From assembly GCA_945859605.1 (NCBI GenBank), contig OX243816.1:23267129-23331128 (forward strand): a stretch of DNA of 64,000 nt. The letters run 5' to 3'. The DNA is from Lumbricus rubellus (lineage: Eukaryota > Annelida > Clitellata > Crassiclitellata > Lumbricidae). Positions 45,750 to 58,555 of the stretch are shown here, in pieces. The translations under genes and the position numbers were made by a program. The stretch's first letter is position 1, and each line of letters starts with the position of its first letter. A model generated the notes under the pieces. The model made no database searches. It was not told the DNA's origin and saw only the letters and a list, made by a program, of their open reading frames with translations.

Positions 45750-46900
45750 AAGCAGCTGAAAGACTTGCTCACTTCAAACTCACTCCTCAACCCAACTCAA
45801 CCCGCCGACCAATCTAGCTTCACTAAATACCACTCCACTGAAACTACTCAACAAGTTTGCTTTACCTTTCTGTACAATAAACAGATCTCTGCCAACAGGT
45901 ATCAGCAAGTCTTAGACTGCCTCTGTCTCCCTGACATCTTTGTGGCATTCAACACCATCGATCATAACCTCCTTCCGTATCTTACTGGTTCTGCGGCATT
46001 CTGTCTAACATTTTCTCATCAACTGACAATGGAAAAGCCTATCTAACCAAAGATCTATGTCTTAACCTCAGTGCAGCCTTCAATATCTACACCACCAGTC
46101 ACTCTTTTCAAGATTCACCATAAGCTTCAGTGTCTCTGGGACAGCGCTCTTAAACCTGTTTAGCTCTCTTACTAGGGTGACCAGAATCGGCAAGTGAATA
46201 TCGGGATGGCCGGTCTGAACCGTGTAATGTATAAGCAATATTAAGCATGCACTGCTGGACAACCACAAGGATCTGTCTTAAGCCTTTATTATTTATAGTC
46301 TTTTCTTAGCTAATCACTTTGGAATTCAATTACAACAATATGCGTATGACACTCAACTCTGAAATATCGCTAGAGCTGTCAAACACTGATCAGTCTGGGA
46401 ACTTAAAATCGATGAATATCTCTTCTCGTCGATGTACACGTACACGTTGTTCCGTTTCAGTGATTTGGCCATAAACCAAGACAAGTCTGAGGCAATTTTG
46501 ATGGGTCATGTCAACAGCTGGGTTCTTTCCCTTCACTTTCTAGTATCAACCTCACAGGCACTGCTGTGCATCTAGTATTCTCTAATGTCAAATCACTTGT
46601 AGTATCACTGAACAGCAAACCGATATTCTGACGACTGCATATAAAAATATTCTTCAATCTTGTTTCTATCTCATCAGAGCAAAACATCATACCAAGTTGG
46701 CTCTAACTATGAATATGTTGCAAAACCATAGCCTAATATACGTTCCCTTGTCTTAATTCACGTTACTCCCCAGTGATCTGCGAATCCCAGGTTGAGAACA
46801 AGCCTTCAAGACCATCTTGCTCGATCGTGGTTTCATTGTGTTAGGTCGGGAGTTCCTCTCTTGAAGTGGTGCTATATAAATCTGCAATTGACATTACCAA
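45750..46900 (+). pseudogene. decayed LINE RT with 3' tail
   Basis: SSFTKYHSTETTQQV and FVAFNTIDHNLL (RT motif AFDTIDH) at the start, scattered later RT remnants, and the tail cctctcttgaagtggtgcta followed by tataaat at about 46855-46880. Full of stops. Confidence 0.72.
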
Positions 46901-46904
46901 CAAT

Positions 46905-49117
46905 GTTCCATTCTGTGTAGACTTCTCTTCATTACTGCATACCACACAATATGAAAGCAACTGTCGCATAAGTAATCCTTCTCTGATCACCACATCTCCA
47001 AACTCCACATGTATATCTGTCTTCACTAACTCTTTTTCAACCACCATTTGCACAATTAACCAATGTCGTGCCCTAATCTCCTGATCTCAAATTCGTCAGA
47101 TTCTCGGTTCATTACCACTCACGGTCCATCATCATCATCACAGATCTTCTCTTCCCCTCTGGCCTTTCCATTCAAAACCATTGTATTACAACAATCCTCC
47201 ACCTTCCAATTGTTATTTTTCTACCTAAATGACATCCACCTCCCCTGCTGCTCTCCATCCTCTACTGATCTGTGGACCCCTGGAAACGAGACTCGGATCT
47301 CAGTTTAAAGTCTATCTTTCGGAAAATCTCTCTGAATTGATGCAGCACTCATGACAACACTGATTCCTTACACTTCACTGTCAAGAGATTGCTTCAGAAA
47401 TTGTGAAAACCACTGCAACATTATCTGCTAAATATGTCAGAGTGCTTGGGGCAGAAAGAAGGCACAACTGCTCAAACTGACCTAATAAACTCCAATTTAT
47501 ACAATAACCATCAGTAAAACAGCCAGTAACCATCTTGCATATTTAGTAATACATATAGTTCTCCAAGTCAAGTAAGTCAGCCAACAAATTGCAATGAATT
47601 ATTATCAGCAGATAAATAAATATTAATGGTGACAGCAACAACACAATGTCAGTCAGACATATAAACGACATCTGTAATTGAAGTCAATTAAATTCAGATA
47701 CGTGACACTCGTTGGTCTGAAAATGACAGTTGGTTTCAGTTACTTGTTGACACAGCATCTGCAGCAGCATAGATACCACATGATTCATCTTACATGTAGT
47801 AACAAAGGTTCCATTGTTACAAATGATGACTTAATTTTACAGTCAAACATTTCATATTATCATTGTCCACCGCATCATCGGTTACTAAAAAAATTGGCCG
47901 CTTGACATCATTAAATAAGTAAGAATATTAATCGAACAAATCAAAATAAATCAATCAAAATTGCTAAAAATTAATCGATTAATTGTTAAAATCCGCAGCC
48001 CTACAAAAAAGTATCAGCAGTGAAATAAAACCGAGAACCATGTGCAAACACACAATATTCTGGACAAAATGAATGCTGGTTTGTCAAAAGCATCCAAGTT
48101 TCCTGCCACTGGACAGTTCCATTGCCCGAATCCTGAAAAATCTAACCATGCAATGAAGTGCAACAATATATACCTCAACCAAATTGACAGACTCACGCTT
48201 CAACTGTGCTGACACCTAGAAACCTAGTTCTAATCCCTAGGTCACAGAACATTTTTAAGAATATAAAACTGCATTTGCATTTTGTGAATCACTGCATGAC
48301 ATGAACTATAATTTTTATGGCAAAGTGATTGCACATATTTTGCCAGTGAACAACTGATTTCCTTCATCAGGAATCCATCTGTACTTGTATGTATTAAGGG
48401 TTGTCTCAATTGGCCTGTGCATGCAAACGCATGAAAGCAATCACTGTAACATTGACTATTCTTGGATTTAAGTAAAGGCACTTGTAGATCTGTCTGAAAA
48501 CGTTTATAATATATACCAAAACAGTTAATTAAAACTCGATTTTTCGTCACTGGTACCTGCCTTAACTAAGTTGTCAAACTCGAAGAAGCTGTGTGCTCAG
48601 CACTCCAGCAACAGACCTCCTTCCCCCTCGTCCTCTCTGTTGAGGATCTATTTGCCAAGCACTCCACTGTAGGACTGGCCAAAGGTTCATGAGGAGCAAA
48701 GCGAGACAAAATGAAGCCACTCTCCAGTCTCTCATCACACTCGCAAATGATACAAATTATTATCTAACCTAGTTTTGCACTCAACGACTCATGAATCCTA
48801 TAATTTATCTCAATTCCACTAAAGATTTCAGTGTCTCAAAAGTATAATCGACTAAGGATGTTTATCCAAATCTCAGACGTCTTCTCTTCTTTCGTCAAGA
48901 AATGCCTCAAAACTCACCACATTTCTTATGGATCTTCAAACAGCTGGAAGTCTAACTTCACTTCTACTGGCGACTGACTAACTGTGTCTACAACACGCAT
49001 TTCTGTATGACTCTGCACACATTAAAATGCTTGTAATAATAATATTTAGTAACTATCATGGCATTTTCCTAATATCCATGCCTGGAATTTTTTGCAACTA
49101 CCTTCTCAGTAAGGATC
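46905..49117. other. 5' flank: no gene seen
   Basis: Short frames only, none resembling a protein family; one possible hAT end at about 48000. Confidence 0.4.
47900..48004. mobile_element. possible hAT end
   Basis: An AT-rich stretch with ttaatcgattaattgtt ends gcagcccta, resembling TAGGGCTGC-type hAT ends. No partner end or target duplication was found. Confidence 0.3.
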
Positions 49118-49125
49118 AAGGAATG

Positions 49126-49317
49126 CAGTGGCGGCGCTACAGTAGGTCGCGGCAGGTCATCTGACAGCTGCCTATTTCGCTCATGACCTGCCTTGCAACC
49201 AGCCAAAAAAATTCGGGAATGGTTAATAGCCTCTTACATTTAATTTATTTGACCTACTGAATAACTGCAATGACCTTGGGGTGACCTGCCTAAATTGTAA
49301 GGCTGGCGCCGCCACTG
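49126..49317. mobile_element. hAT MITE, 192 bp, 8-bp TSD
   Basis: Ends cagtggcggcgc (12 bp, inverted at the right end), flanked by aaggaatg at 49118-49125 and 49318-49325. The CAGTG start fits the hAT terminal consensus. Confidence 0.88.
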
Positions 49318-49429
49318 AAGGAATGCCTTTTACAACTCAAATGCAGAAAACAGCGCAGTTTCTCACTTCGTAGGTCTAACATGCTTCCCATTTTCACATG
49401 AATTGCATGATTCAATCAAGTTATGCTGT

Positions 49430-49510
49430 TGGCGATTGTACAATACAAGAATGGGGATCTGAAGACAGCTTTTGATTCGGTATGCTACACAACACTTTGA
49501 AAATTGTTGT
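49430..49510 (+). pseudogene. short RT motif fragment
   Basis: Reads NGDLKTAFDSVCYTTL, the RT motif DLKxAFDSV. The segment is partly duplicated at about 49509-49540 and 49781-49830. Confidence 0.45.
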
Positions 49511-49543
49511 ATGGGGATCTGAAGACAGAATGGGGATCTAAAT

Positions 49544-49781
49544 AATAATAATAATAATAATATCTTTTCTTTATTGAAACGCCTGCAAGACGCACTGCGC
49601 TTTACATTTACAAGTTATGCAGTAATCTTAATAAAACTTAACTACCAACTGAGCAGACAGCTTTGCAATTACAATGGCGCTAATAGCAGCCTACAAATCA
49701 AATCCGCCCAACGGGGGCTCGAACCTGCTACCTCTCGCACTCTTGGCCAGCGTGTTAACCATTACTCTACCGGGCTACTCT
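49544..49781 (-). mobile_element. tRNA-derived SINE, minus strand, inserted in RT-like repeat
   Basis: The minus-strand B box GGTTCGAGCCC is at 49715-49725, with an A box-like sequence at about 49752-49771 and a (TTA)n tail at 49544-49561. It splits a gatctgaagacagctttt sequence that is present intact at about 49456. Confidence 0.8.
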
Positions 49782-49839
49782 GAAGACAGCTTTTGATTCT
49801 GTATGCTACACAACACTTTGAAAATTGTTAATATAATGG

Positions 49840-51639
49840 GTTGTGCTATAAAAATTGTGAACCTTGAAAGAGATCTCTACATTAACACAATAGATCTATG
49901 ATGCACAAACTGACAGCATAACTTCGGACTGATTTAGTATGAAAACTGTGTTGTGACAGGGCTTGAGAACCTACATTGCATTCGATATAATCTAGGACCC
50001 ACACTTTGCTGACAAAATTCTGGAGATTTTGGTCCTGCAATTGGATTATCTGGACTGAGAAGCAAACAAGCTTGGAACAAAGATAATAAACCAGGCCAAA
50101 ACCAAGATCCATTCTATGATGGAAGCTCCCCCAAATTCCAGCAGCATACCAGTTGCAGAAGCACATAGGAACTAACTTGGGATGAACATTACGGCTGAAG
50201 GCAACATTTGGTGAGCCAGAAGTCTGATGGTTAACAGCAGTTGTTTTAAACTGTATGAACAGCCTCAAATTGGAGAATCTGGACCATGAACATTCAACTG
50301 AATACAAGTAACACCTGTCTACATCGTACATGTATACTATCTGTGTGTCATTATTTTGGGTGAGACCTAGACCATGATGGCTCTAGAGAACATAAACAAT
50401 TCAACAGTATCGTGCTTGAGCAAAATCTTGCAACTTCTATAAACTGCATCAATAAATGCATAAATTTTCAGGCATTTCGGTACAGAACCGAGTCTAAGAG
50501 ATGGCAAAACTAGGATGCACTTTGCATAGAGCAGTGGCACGCAGAATCATGAGAGGGTGCTCTCAGCCCTGATTTCCAATCATCCACAGAATGAAACTTA
50601 GACGACCAAAGTGCATACGGACCCAGAGAGTGTAGGAGGATCTTTAGCCACTGAACTGTGGGCTACACACAGATTGAAGATGACCTTTCTGCATCAACAC
50701 ACCATTTCAAGACCAAAACAGACAACAGAAAGGTGCAATTTTGCATGATAATGTCATAGTTCTTTATAATTCTGCATTAAAGATATCGTCCCTTACTTAA
50801 ATTATTGTAGCATAATAAATGTTAATCATACTGAAATCTTGTTTATTTCATATTTCTTGAATAAGTTCTGAAGAGGTAAAACGACTCATGAAAGAATCGT
50901 ATGCTGCTATGCCTGTCAAGTTGAAGTTGCTGAATTTGTCTGAGGCCAGAATTCCCGCATGCATGGATGAACAAACACCAAATAGAATTAACTGCAATCT
51001 TTTTGGGAGATATCTGCATGATACAGGGTCTGGACAACTTAAGCACGTTTATCCCAACTTGAGAACTGGAGCAACCTACATGGGAGAAAAACACAGCAGC
51101 ATGCTTGCAAAACAGTCTTCAACAATGGGTCATCAAGCCAAAACAGGTAGTAAGAAAGCTAAACGATAATCGAAAATCACGGGGAAACACTCAGCAGGTC
51201 TTCCATCTGCAAGATTTTAGCCAAGAATCTCTCCGACAGTCTTTGGTGGTCAGCAACAGATACAAAGCCTCACCAAGCTGGCACTGCACCGAATAGTCTT
51301 GCTGAGCAGGTTTTGTTGTAGCTTCTGTTACTAAGCATATGGCCCTTGCAGGGAGACCATCGGCAGTTGGCATCAAGTGTATGCAATGCATGCAGTGAGC
51401 TGTAGAGTGTAGAAAGCTCCAATTAACTCATCTAGACCTGCGACGATCCCAGTCTAAAGCAACTCCAACGCTTTTCAACGTCTGAACTCTTTTAACTCCT
51501 TACAATGGAGTAGGTGACTCAACCCTTCCACGCTTCAAATGCGCCTCATGACCAGTATCTCCCAAGACTTAACAGCATTAAGTTGGAGATTATTGTGTAC
51601 CTGCGAGGTAACAAGGAAGAATAATCAAGTCAATTTATT
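49840..51639. other. 5' flank: unassigned sequence
   Basis: Frames of 149 codons (50331 to 49882, minus) and 93 codons (50888-51169, plus) are present but have no recognisable domain, and I do not call them genes. Confidence 0.35.
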
Positions 51640-53000
51640 TATCCCAGTAATACTACAAAGTGTCGAACAATAATAATCAACATAATCAGCTAACAATTAG
51701 CTAAAACAACACATTGAAACCAAAAAGAATATTACAGATTAAATTAGAACAATTGGCTTATAAGAAGGGACATGTCACGCTAGATTGTTTCAAATGAGGA
51801 AAGACTGAGACAGTTCGAATATTATAGGATACATTGTTCCATAGCAGGGGACCTTGATATTTTATTGAAAATTTCCGGGTGCTTGATCTAGCAAAAGTGC
51901 ACACATAAGCACAACTACTTCTGGTATTGATGGTTAGCAGGCCTGAAGGGAAGTAAGGTGAGAAAGCCGGTATAGGAGTAAGTTGTCATCATATCGATAT
52001 ATAAATTCACATGTTTGGACATAAATAATTTTATCAATACTTAATTATCTCAGTTGTAAGAAAAATGGTTTAGTATGTGAGTTATCAGGCGTAGAGCTTT
52101 TTGTAGAATTTTTAATTTGGTTAGCTGAGTAGAATAGGTTGAAGTCCAAAAAAGGATATATTAAAGCAAAGTATACGTTTGTAAGTATGTGGAAGGTGGA
52201 GCAGATAGACAATTCTTCTTATGACTCTAATGTTTTCCATGATTTTTTAAAAAGATATTTCATTGACATGAGCATTCTATTCTAAGCGCTGATCAAAAAA
52301 ATAACACTGAGGAATTTTTATTTTTGAACCTGGGGAATTGTCATATAATCAATAGTTAATTTATTATCTGTGGTCAGGACATTCTTTTTAGTACCTCTGA
52401 AAATAATGTAATTAGTTTCAGAAAGTCTAAGGAAAGCTTATTTGCTTTGAACCATTCACTATCACTGGTCAGTTCTTGGTTTGCTAGCTTAATCTGTTGA
52501 TTACATGATGCATGATAGGAAAATGCATTAGAGATGTCAGCCAAAAAATATATAAAGAAGCAGAGATGAGGATTTGGGAAGGTTGATATAAATTAAAAAT
52601 AAAAGAGGACCAAGGATTGACCCTTTTGAGGAACACCATAAAGAACAAGTTGGAAGACTATATGTAAACTATCATTACACAGAACCTGTGGATATCAACC
52701 AATTTACTAGCCTAACTATTCAGCCAGCTAAGCTGTATTTCTGATGCCATAATGTCGAGTTCTGCTAGAAGATTCTTATGTTCCATGGTGTCAAACGCTT
52801 TGGCCAGAGAGATGTCTATGGAGAATTCGTTTCTGCTCATGACCTCGGAAATTTTATCTTGAACATTAAGTATGGACATATGGAAGTCAAATGACCTGGT
52901 TGAAAGCCGTGTTGGAGAGGATACAAGAGATGCATGTGATTAATGTAGAAGATATGCCTGTTGCAAATTATTCTTCCAAACATTTTGAGGAAAATGGTAA
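51640..53000 (-). pseudogene. decayed LINE RT, minus strand
   Basis: In order on the minus strand: SFDFHMSILNVQDKISEV, LAKAFDTMEHKNLLAEL, YGVPQKGSILGPLLFLIYIN and WFKANKLSL. These are RT motifs of a LINE in the right order, with frameshifts. Confidence 0.82.
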
Positions 53001-53624
53001 AACGGAGAAAGGTCTAAAGCTTATGATTTCATTTTTACTTCCACACAATACTGAAAAGCTAAAGAGAATATTATAGAAGATTTCGAAACATTGAAGAGTT
53101 TAAATTTAATTTGCCAGACGACATATCATACCATCAAATATCCTGCATGGCTAAGACACTTCAATTACCAATTAGAAGATGTTCAGACAATTTAATCATA
53201 ATGTGACCCTCACAAACACTAAGGCAACTTGTTTACGAATTCCAAAGTTGTTGCAGAGTAGCTGATGAGGATGTGTGGCAAGGCGGTGAAAGCTGACAGC
53301 ACTCATCAGACACTCACACACTCACTCAACGTTTGTCTTTTGTCGGAAATAAAATGTAAGTCAATTGGAACAACTTGTTGCCAGTATGTACATGAATATG
53401 CTGAGCTGATAAATGCATAATTTATCATTTCAAATTATATTTCATCTCAAACAGAAATAGAGTATCACAAAGTTCATAACATATTGCTTACCTAAATAAA
53501 AACTGTTTTTAAACATTCTTCAAGGAGCAAATATAATACATATTTTGCTCATAACATATTCTTTGTGACTACAACAATTTTCAACAAATAATGAAAATAT
53601 AATCAGTCATCAGTACTTATTCAT

Positions 53625-53692
53625 TCATTCATTCAGACATTTATATAGCGCTCCTTCAAGTTTTAAAAAAATACTCAGAGGCGTTCCACTTA
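53625..53692 (-). mobile_element. SINE/LINE 3' tail fragment with (ATGA)n
   Basis: The minus strand reads gcctctgagta...cttgaaggagcgctatataaa, ending in an ATGA-type tail, like the SINE at 34326. Confidence 0.6.
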
Positions 53693-53756
53693 TGTGCTGC
53701 AGAGATGGATAACCAGCTGGTAAAGAATAGATTAAATTGAAAACAACAGACTTCAA

Positions 53757-54128
53757 ATCAATCTCTTCAAACAATCTCTTCAAATCAATCTCTTCAATCA
53801 ATCTCTTCAATCAATCTCTTCAATCAATCTCTTCAATCAATCTCTTCAATCAATCTCTTCAATCAATCTCTTCAATCAATCTCTTCAAATCAATCTCTTC
53901 AATCAATCTCTTCAATCAATCTCTTCAATCAATCTCTTCAATCAATCTCTTCAATCAATCTCTTCAATCAATCTCTTCAATCAATCTCTTCAATCAATCT
54001 CTTCAATCAATCTCTTCAATCAATCTCTTCAATCAATCTCTTCAATCAATCTCTTCAATCAATCTCTTCAATCAATCTCTTCAATCAATCTCTTCAATCA
54101 ATCTCTTCAATCAATCTCTTCAATCAAT
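53757..54128. repeat. 13-bp minisatellite x28 in the 5' flank
   Basis: Units of aatctcttcaatc, the first few with an extra base. It lies next to a LINE/SINE 3' tail at 53625-53690. Confidence 0.95.
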
Positions 54129-54595
54129 CTGTCTATACTAGATCTGGACATATTCAATTATTCATTTAAAAGAATAGATCATATTCTGCCAATTCTCTCT
54201 CACACAAGTTCTGTTCTTCTGGATAAATGTTTTATGTCCTATAACACGATGATGATTCAGACAACTCTCATGATTGCATCCTATTCCCACAGTGCAGGCT
54301 GTCTCTTCATCCAACCATTGGACATGTGACATGTGTTATGCAAGCACCAGAACTGGCATTCCTCCTGCATGCTGCAAACATGTTATATCACAGATTGATT
54401 TTAAACACACCCATTCTGAAACAGATGCAAAACGGATACCAATATGCCACTAGCTCTTGAACAAATGCAATTTAAAAGTTCTAATCCGCAATTGCTATCC
54501 CAGAAAACCACAGCAGCAGCAGCAGCAGCATCTATGTTCTAAGTAACAGAACAGGTGAATACACAAAACTTCAAAATTTAGATTTATAGCTAATT

Positions 54596-54692
54596 TTAAC
54601 ACGTTGACCGCCTACTACGAGTTCGCCTACTACGAGTTAACTCATAGTACAGCCAGTCATTTAACATGGCGTGTAGGCGGTCAATGTGTTAA
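54596..54692. mobile_element. TTAA-flanked 97-bp mini-element (ACACGTTGA family)
   Basis: Begins ttaacacgttgaccgcc and ends ggcggtcaatgtgttaa. It is the second copy of the family at 16518 and has an internal duplication of gcctactacgagtt. Confidence 0.62.
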
Positions 54693-57652
54693 GATGTCTG
54701 AAAAGTCAAAAAATGTAAATTGAATTGAACAAAAGGTACGGTTGAATTATTGCATCAATCAGAGAACTTAATCTAGACAGATGATCTACTATGGTTCACT
54801 AAAGAAGTCTCTCATCCAATAACACACAACTGAAATGCATGCTGCATAGACCTGACAACGTCAGCCAATGATGCTAATGCCTGAATCTAACACATCACAC
54901 AGAAAGGAAACAAGAAAACTTTAGGAATGTCATCAGTGTTCAATGGCACCAGTACTATAACAACTGGATGCTAATTCCCCCCCCCCCCCCACCAAATGCC
55001 CCAAACACTACCAAGAAAACTCTGCTAATGTGCTGGATGTTCCAGTCCGCAGAAGATTGAAGCAGCTAGAATGACACACGTGCTAATGAAGGCAATAAGG
55101 ATCTGCTTGGCTGAATGCAAAGGCTGATCAGACTATATCTATGGCGACAATAGAAGGTAGCAACAGCATCCATGAGACAATCAAACAGATAGACTGCATT
55201 TAAGTTTATGAATCATGCTGCATGAATCATTGAATCAACATTCGTCCATCAATGACATCAATCTGAGTCTTGCTGCTGATGACACAAAGAAGTCGCTGTA
55301 AAACATAATTTCTCTTTCTGCTGCCACCATATTAATTTCTAGAAATCAGTCTTCTTTCATTCTACTGTCCATACCTGATGATGCATCAACAACAGACATT
55401 GATCAGTGGTAGTCATGGCACACCGATAGTTGTAAACATGAAATGCATGGTAGAACTATGCTAATGCTGCATGAAAGCTATGCAGGAAAACAAGGAAACG
55501 ACAATTGCTCTGCCCACATCTGTGCTAGATAATTATGTTTATTGCCATCAGTCAATTGCTAAGTACTGACATGAATGGCATGCCACATATTGCTGCTTGC
55601 ATCGAATTTATCCCAAATGTTGCGTGCTTAACTGAAGACTGCACCATAATATACTGCATGTTTGTACATGTTTGCATCGCGGCCGCCATGTTGAATATTG
55701 TTACTAGTGCAAATACTATGTCAAGTTGTGCAAACCATGATGTACCTTCGACTGATTGGCTCAACATTGAGGAAACACAAGTTTCCCATCATGCTTTGCT
55801 TCTGTTTCTCATTTGCTGCTCCTAGCACAAATTGTACGCTGATGATTATTTGCATTGGTACTAGAAAGTCTGACAGACTTTTTAACTGCCAGCGTCAGGT
55901 AGCGTTTACCAACAACACAGACAACTGTACTGACCACATCAAACATGTTGAAGTCGGAATTATATGGAATTGGCAAATACTCGCTAAATATGGTTTAAAT
56001 GCAAAACTGAATAACACAAAAACAAACAAGGCTGTACGTTTTCATCCTCAAATTATTTCATTCCACCAATAATATTGACAGGTACATGATAAAATACAAC
56101 AGATACCATCCTACATAGTTCCCCTAACTCTTGCTTAATTATTTTGTAAGACTACACAAAATTTTACTAGCATTCTGGCAAGGATGTGATCACAGTCTAC
56201 ATCCTGCTGATAGGGTTTCAATGTTTACAGGTAATAACCATAGATGCAGTCAACCAGCACCGGATGTTCACGTTTGCTATATATTGTTGATATGCGGTCA
56301 GTATCCAGAATAAACAAACGACAGTGCACTAATTATAAAATCCTTAACTGCAAAAATGCACTCGTATCATGCCACAATATATTGTACATGACAGTTCAAC
56401 GTGTTGAATACTTCATAAAACCATTTCTGGCATGCTGCAGGGCACATTTCACAAGCTAAGAGAGCCAGTCTTTATTCATCTTCAGAGAGTCAACTTAAAC
56501 AATAATCATTTTCTCTAAGTTACTAATGATCAGTACAAGAATTATATTAATAATTAGGAATTTGACAATACTAGTTTTAAAAAATGTCAATATACAACAG
56601 CACGATAATCTTTGTAACTCCTACAACATTATAGTTACAAATATTAGGTCAATAGCAATCATATAATGTGAGTATGCTCGGTATAAGATAGTACTTCTTA
56701 TGACAGTGAAACACCTAAAAACTTTCAAACTTTATACTAGATGGCATACATGGCACATTTTCAAATTGGCTGTTTATTCCAGTACAGGTCAATAGTTCAT
56801 AAAACATTGCCAACATCGACACCACAGAAGAGCTAAAGAGACTACAGGTCTAGCTGTAAAATTGGTATTCGTAATGAAACTCGGGCAATTTTTAGTGAAA
56901 AGCAAATAGGAGCGAAATTTGAGTTGAGTGTTGTTACTTAGCTGCACTTACTTTCATGGCAATGCACTCGCGATGCACATAACACAATGCAGGGCACATT
57001 TCACAAGCTAACTTCTCACCAAACTCATACACTCAAAACTCAGTCAATGCAAAGGCCACAGACAGGTATCAGCCACAGCAGCCCAGTGCCGCATAACAAT
57101 ATGAGTAGGTGCACATGTGGGCCGTGACGTAACAACCATATGGGTGGACATAATCCAGGGGAACCGGAGATCCTAAGGACCCCAAGTCTTTTAAATATAC
57201 TTTTATGCACTTTTCCATTTTCCTAAACAATATTTAGGGTCATTCCGAAGTTATGAGCTGAAGAATGTCGCTACAAATTTAGACGTGAGTTCCAAAACGT
57301 CAAAAACGAGGTCACCCAGACGTCTTTAAAATTTAATATATATTTAAAACTACTTAAGATATTGATCTAAAATTTGGCATAGTTTCATATAATGCCCTAA
57401 AAAACATTCTGTGAAATTTTCGTTGAAATCTGAGATGGTCGATTTGGAGCCATTTGTTGAATTGAGGTGGAATGACAATTTACATATTTTGAAAGGTCGC
57501 ATTATTCTAATTCCTTTAGCCCAAATCTCAGCGGCTCTTGACACTTATAATGTCCGGTGTTGTTTTTGGAAAATTTTAGCATCAACAACACCCCAGCAAA
57601 CAGAAGCCAAGTCATCGCACATCAACCCCAATTTGGAGTAAGAAGTGTGTTC
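54693..57652. other. 5' flank: no gene seen
   Basis: Includes a C13 homopolymer near 54978. A segment at about 56230-56370 resembles 61530-61670 at low identity (shared tgcagtcaa.cag.gccggatg), perhaps an old repeat. Frames of up to 124 codons lack recognisable domains. Confidence 0.35.
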
Positions 57653-57660
57653 CTTTAGAC

Positions 57661-58343
57661 CAGAGGTTCTCAACCTTTTTTCGCGCGCGACACACCTAAA
57701 CTTGCAACCAAATTTCGCGACACACCATGCAATCGTCATGTGAATATCGTTAAAAATTAAATTAGGCCTAAGCCAGCTTAGCCTATAAAAGGCGCTATAA
57801 TTATTTGAAATGACAACAAATTTTAATGAATGAAAGTTGACACTGAATGCTCTCTATTTTCTAATTATTCTAACATTCAAAATTTTACTAATCTAAATTT
57901 ACGATTCTACGACGTTTTATGACTCTTCATTAATTGTCTGTCCTAACAGTTAGGCCTAAATTGAGATCTTTGTCTTCTTTGCTCCTGGATTTTTCTTGGA
58001 TCATACATAGTTAGATGAGAATCCACAGACTTTGTGAGTACAACACGTAGGCCTATAGGGCCTATAATATAGGAATAGGGCGTACATTGTATATAGGCCC
58101 TATATACAATGTACGCCCTACCTATACAACTGAGACTAACGAATGAAAATAGCCATATATGAGTTATTATGAGTTTTAGATTTAAAAAAGAATAGATTGT
58201 CAAGAACGACGGTTGTATGCTGTGAGAATTCGCGACACACCAATTCTTCGCGACACACCAGCGACACACCACTTTTACGCGACACACTTCCGGTCGCTTC
58301 GCGACACACTAGTGTGTCGCGACACACCGGTTGAGAACCTCTG
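57661..58343. mobile_element. hAT MITE, 683 bp, CAGAGGTTCTCAACC ends
   Basis: A perfect 15-bp terminal inverted repeat, flanked by ctttagac at 57653-57660 and 58344-58351. Subterminal regions carry repeated cgcgacacacc motifs in both orientations. A perfect 22-bp inverted repeat with a 1-nt spacer sits at 58076-58120. No transposase frame. Confidence 0.92.
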
Positions 58344-58476
58344 CTTTAGACATGAGTTTAGAAAGGAGCTAGGACAACAAAAATTGTGCTTGAAATACCT
58401 AAATTCATATTGAGTCCTTCCAATCACATCACCTATGCAGGCTATGCTGGAACAAGTTACTGCCTGTAGCTTAGTG

Positions 58477-58555
58477 TACACTAGTTACATAGGTGCAGTT
58501 TCCCACGCTCCCAGTCTCTGTCCCCATGCAGAACACTCCTCCTCCAAATTGAAAA
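58477..58555. repeat. dispersed 80-bp direct repeat, copy 1
   Basis: Near-identical to 59850-59929 (tacactagttacataggtgc through ctccaaattgaaaatc); one clear difference, cc/ca. Confidence 0.88.

Noticed and set aside
50888..51169. 93-codon plus-strand frame
   Set aside because: No recognisable family, no neighbouring exons with compatible splice sites.
57411..57641. 76-codon plus-strand frame next to the hAT MITE
   Set aside because: No recognised domain; isolated and short.
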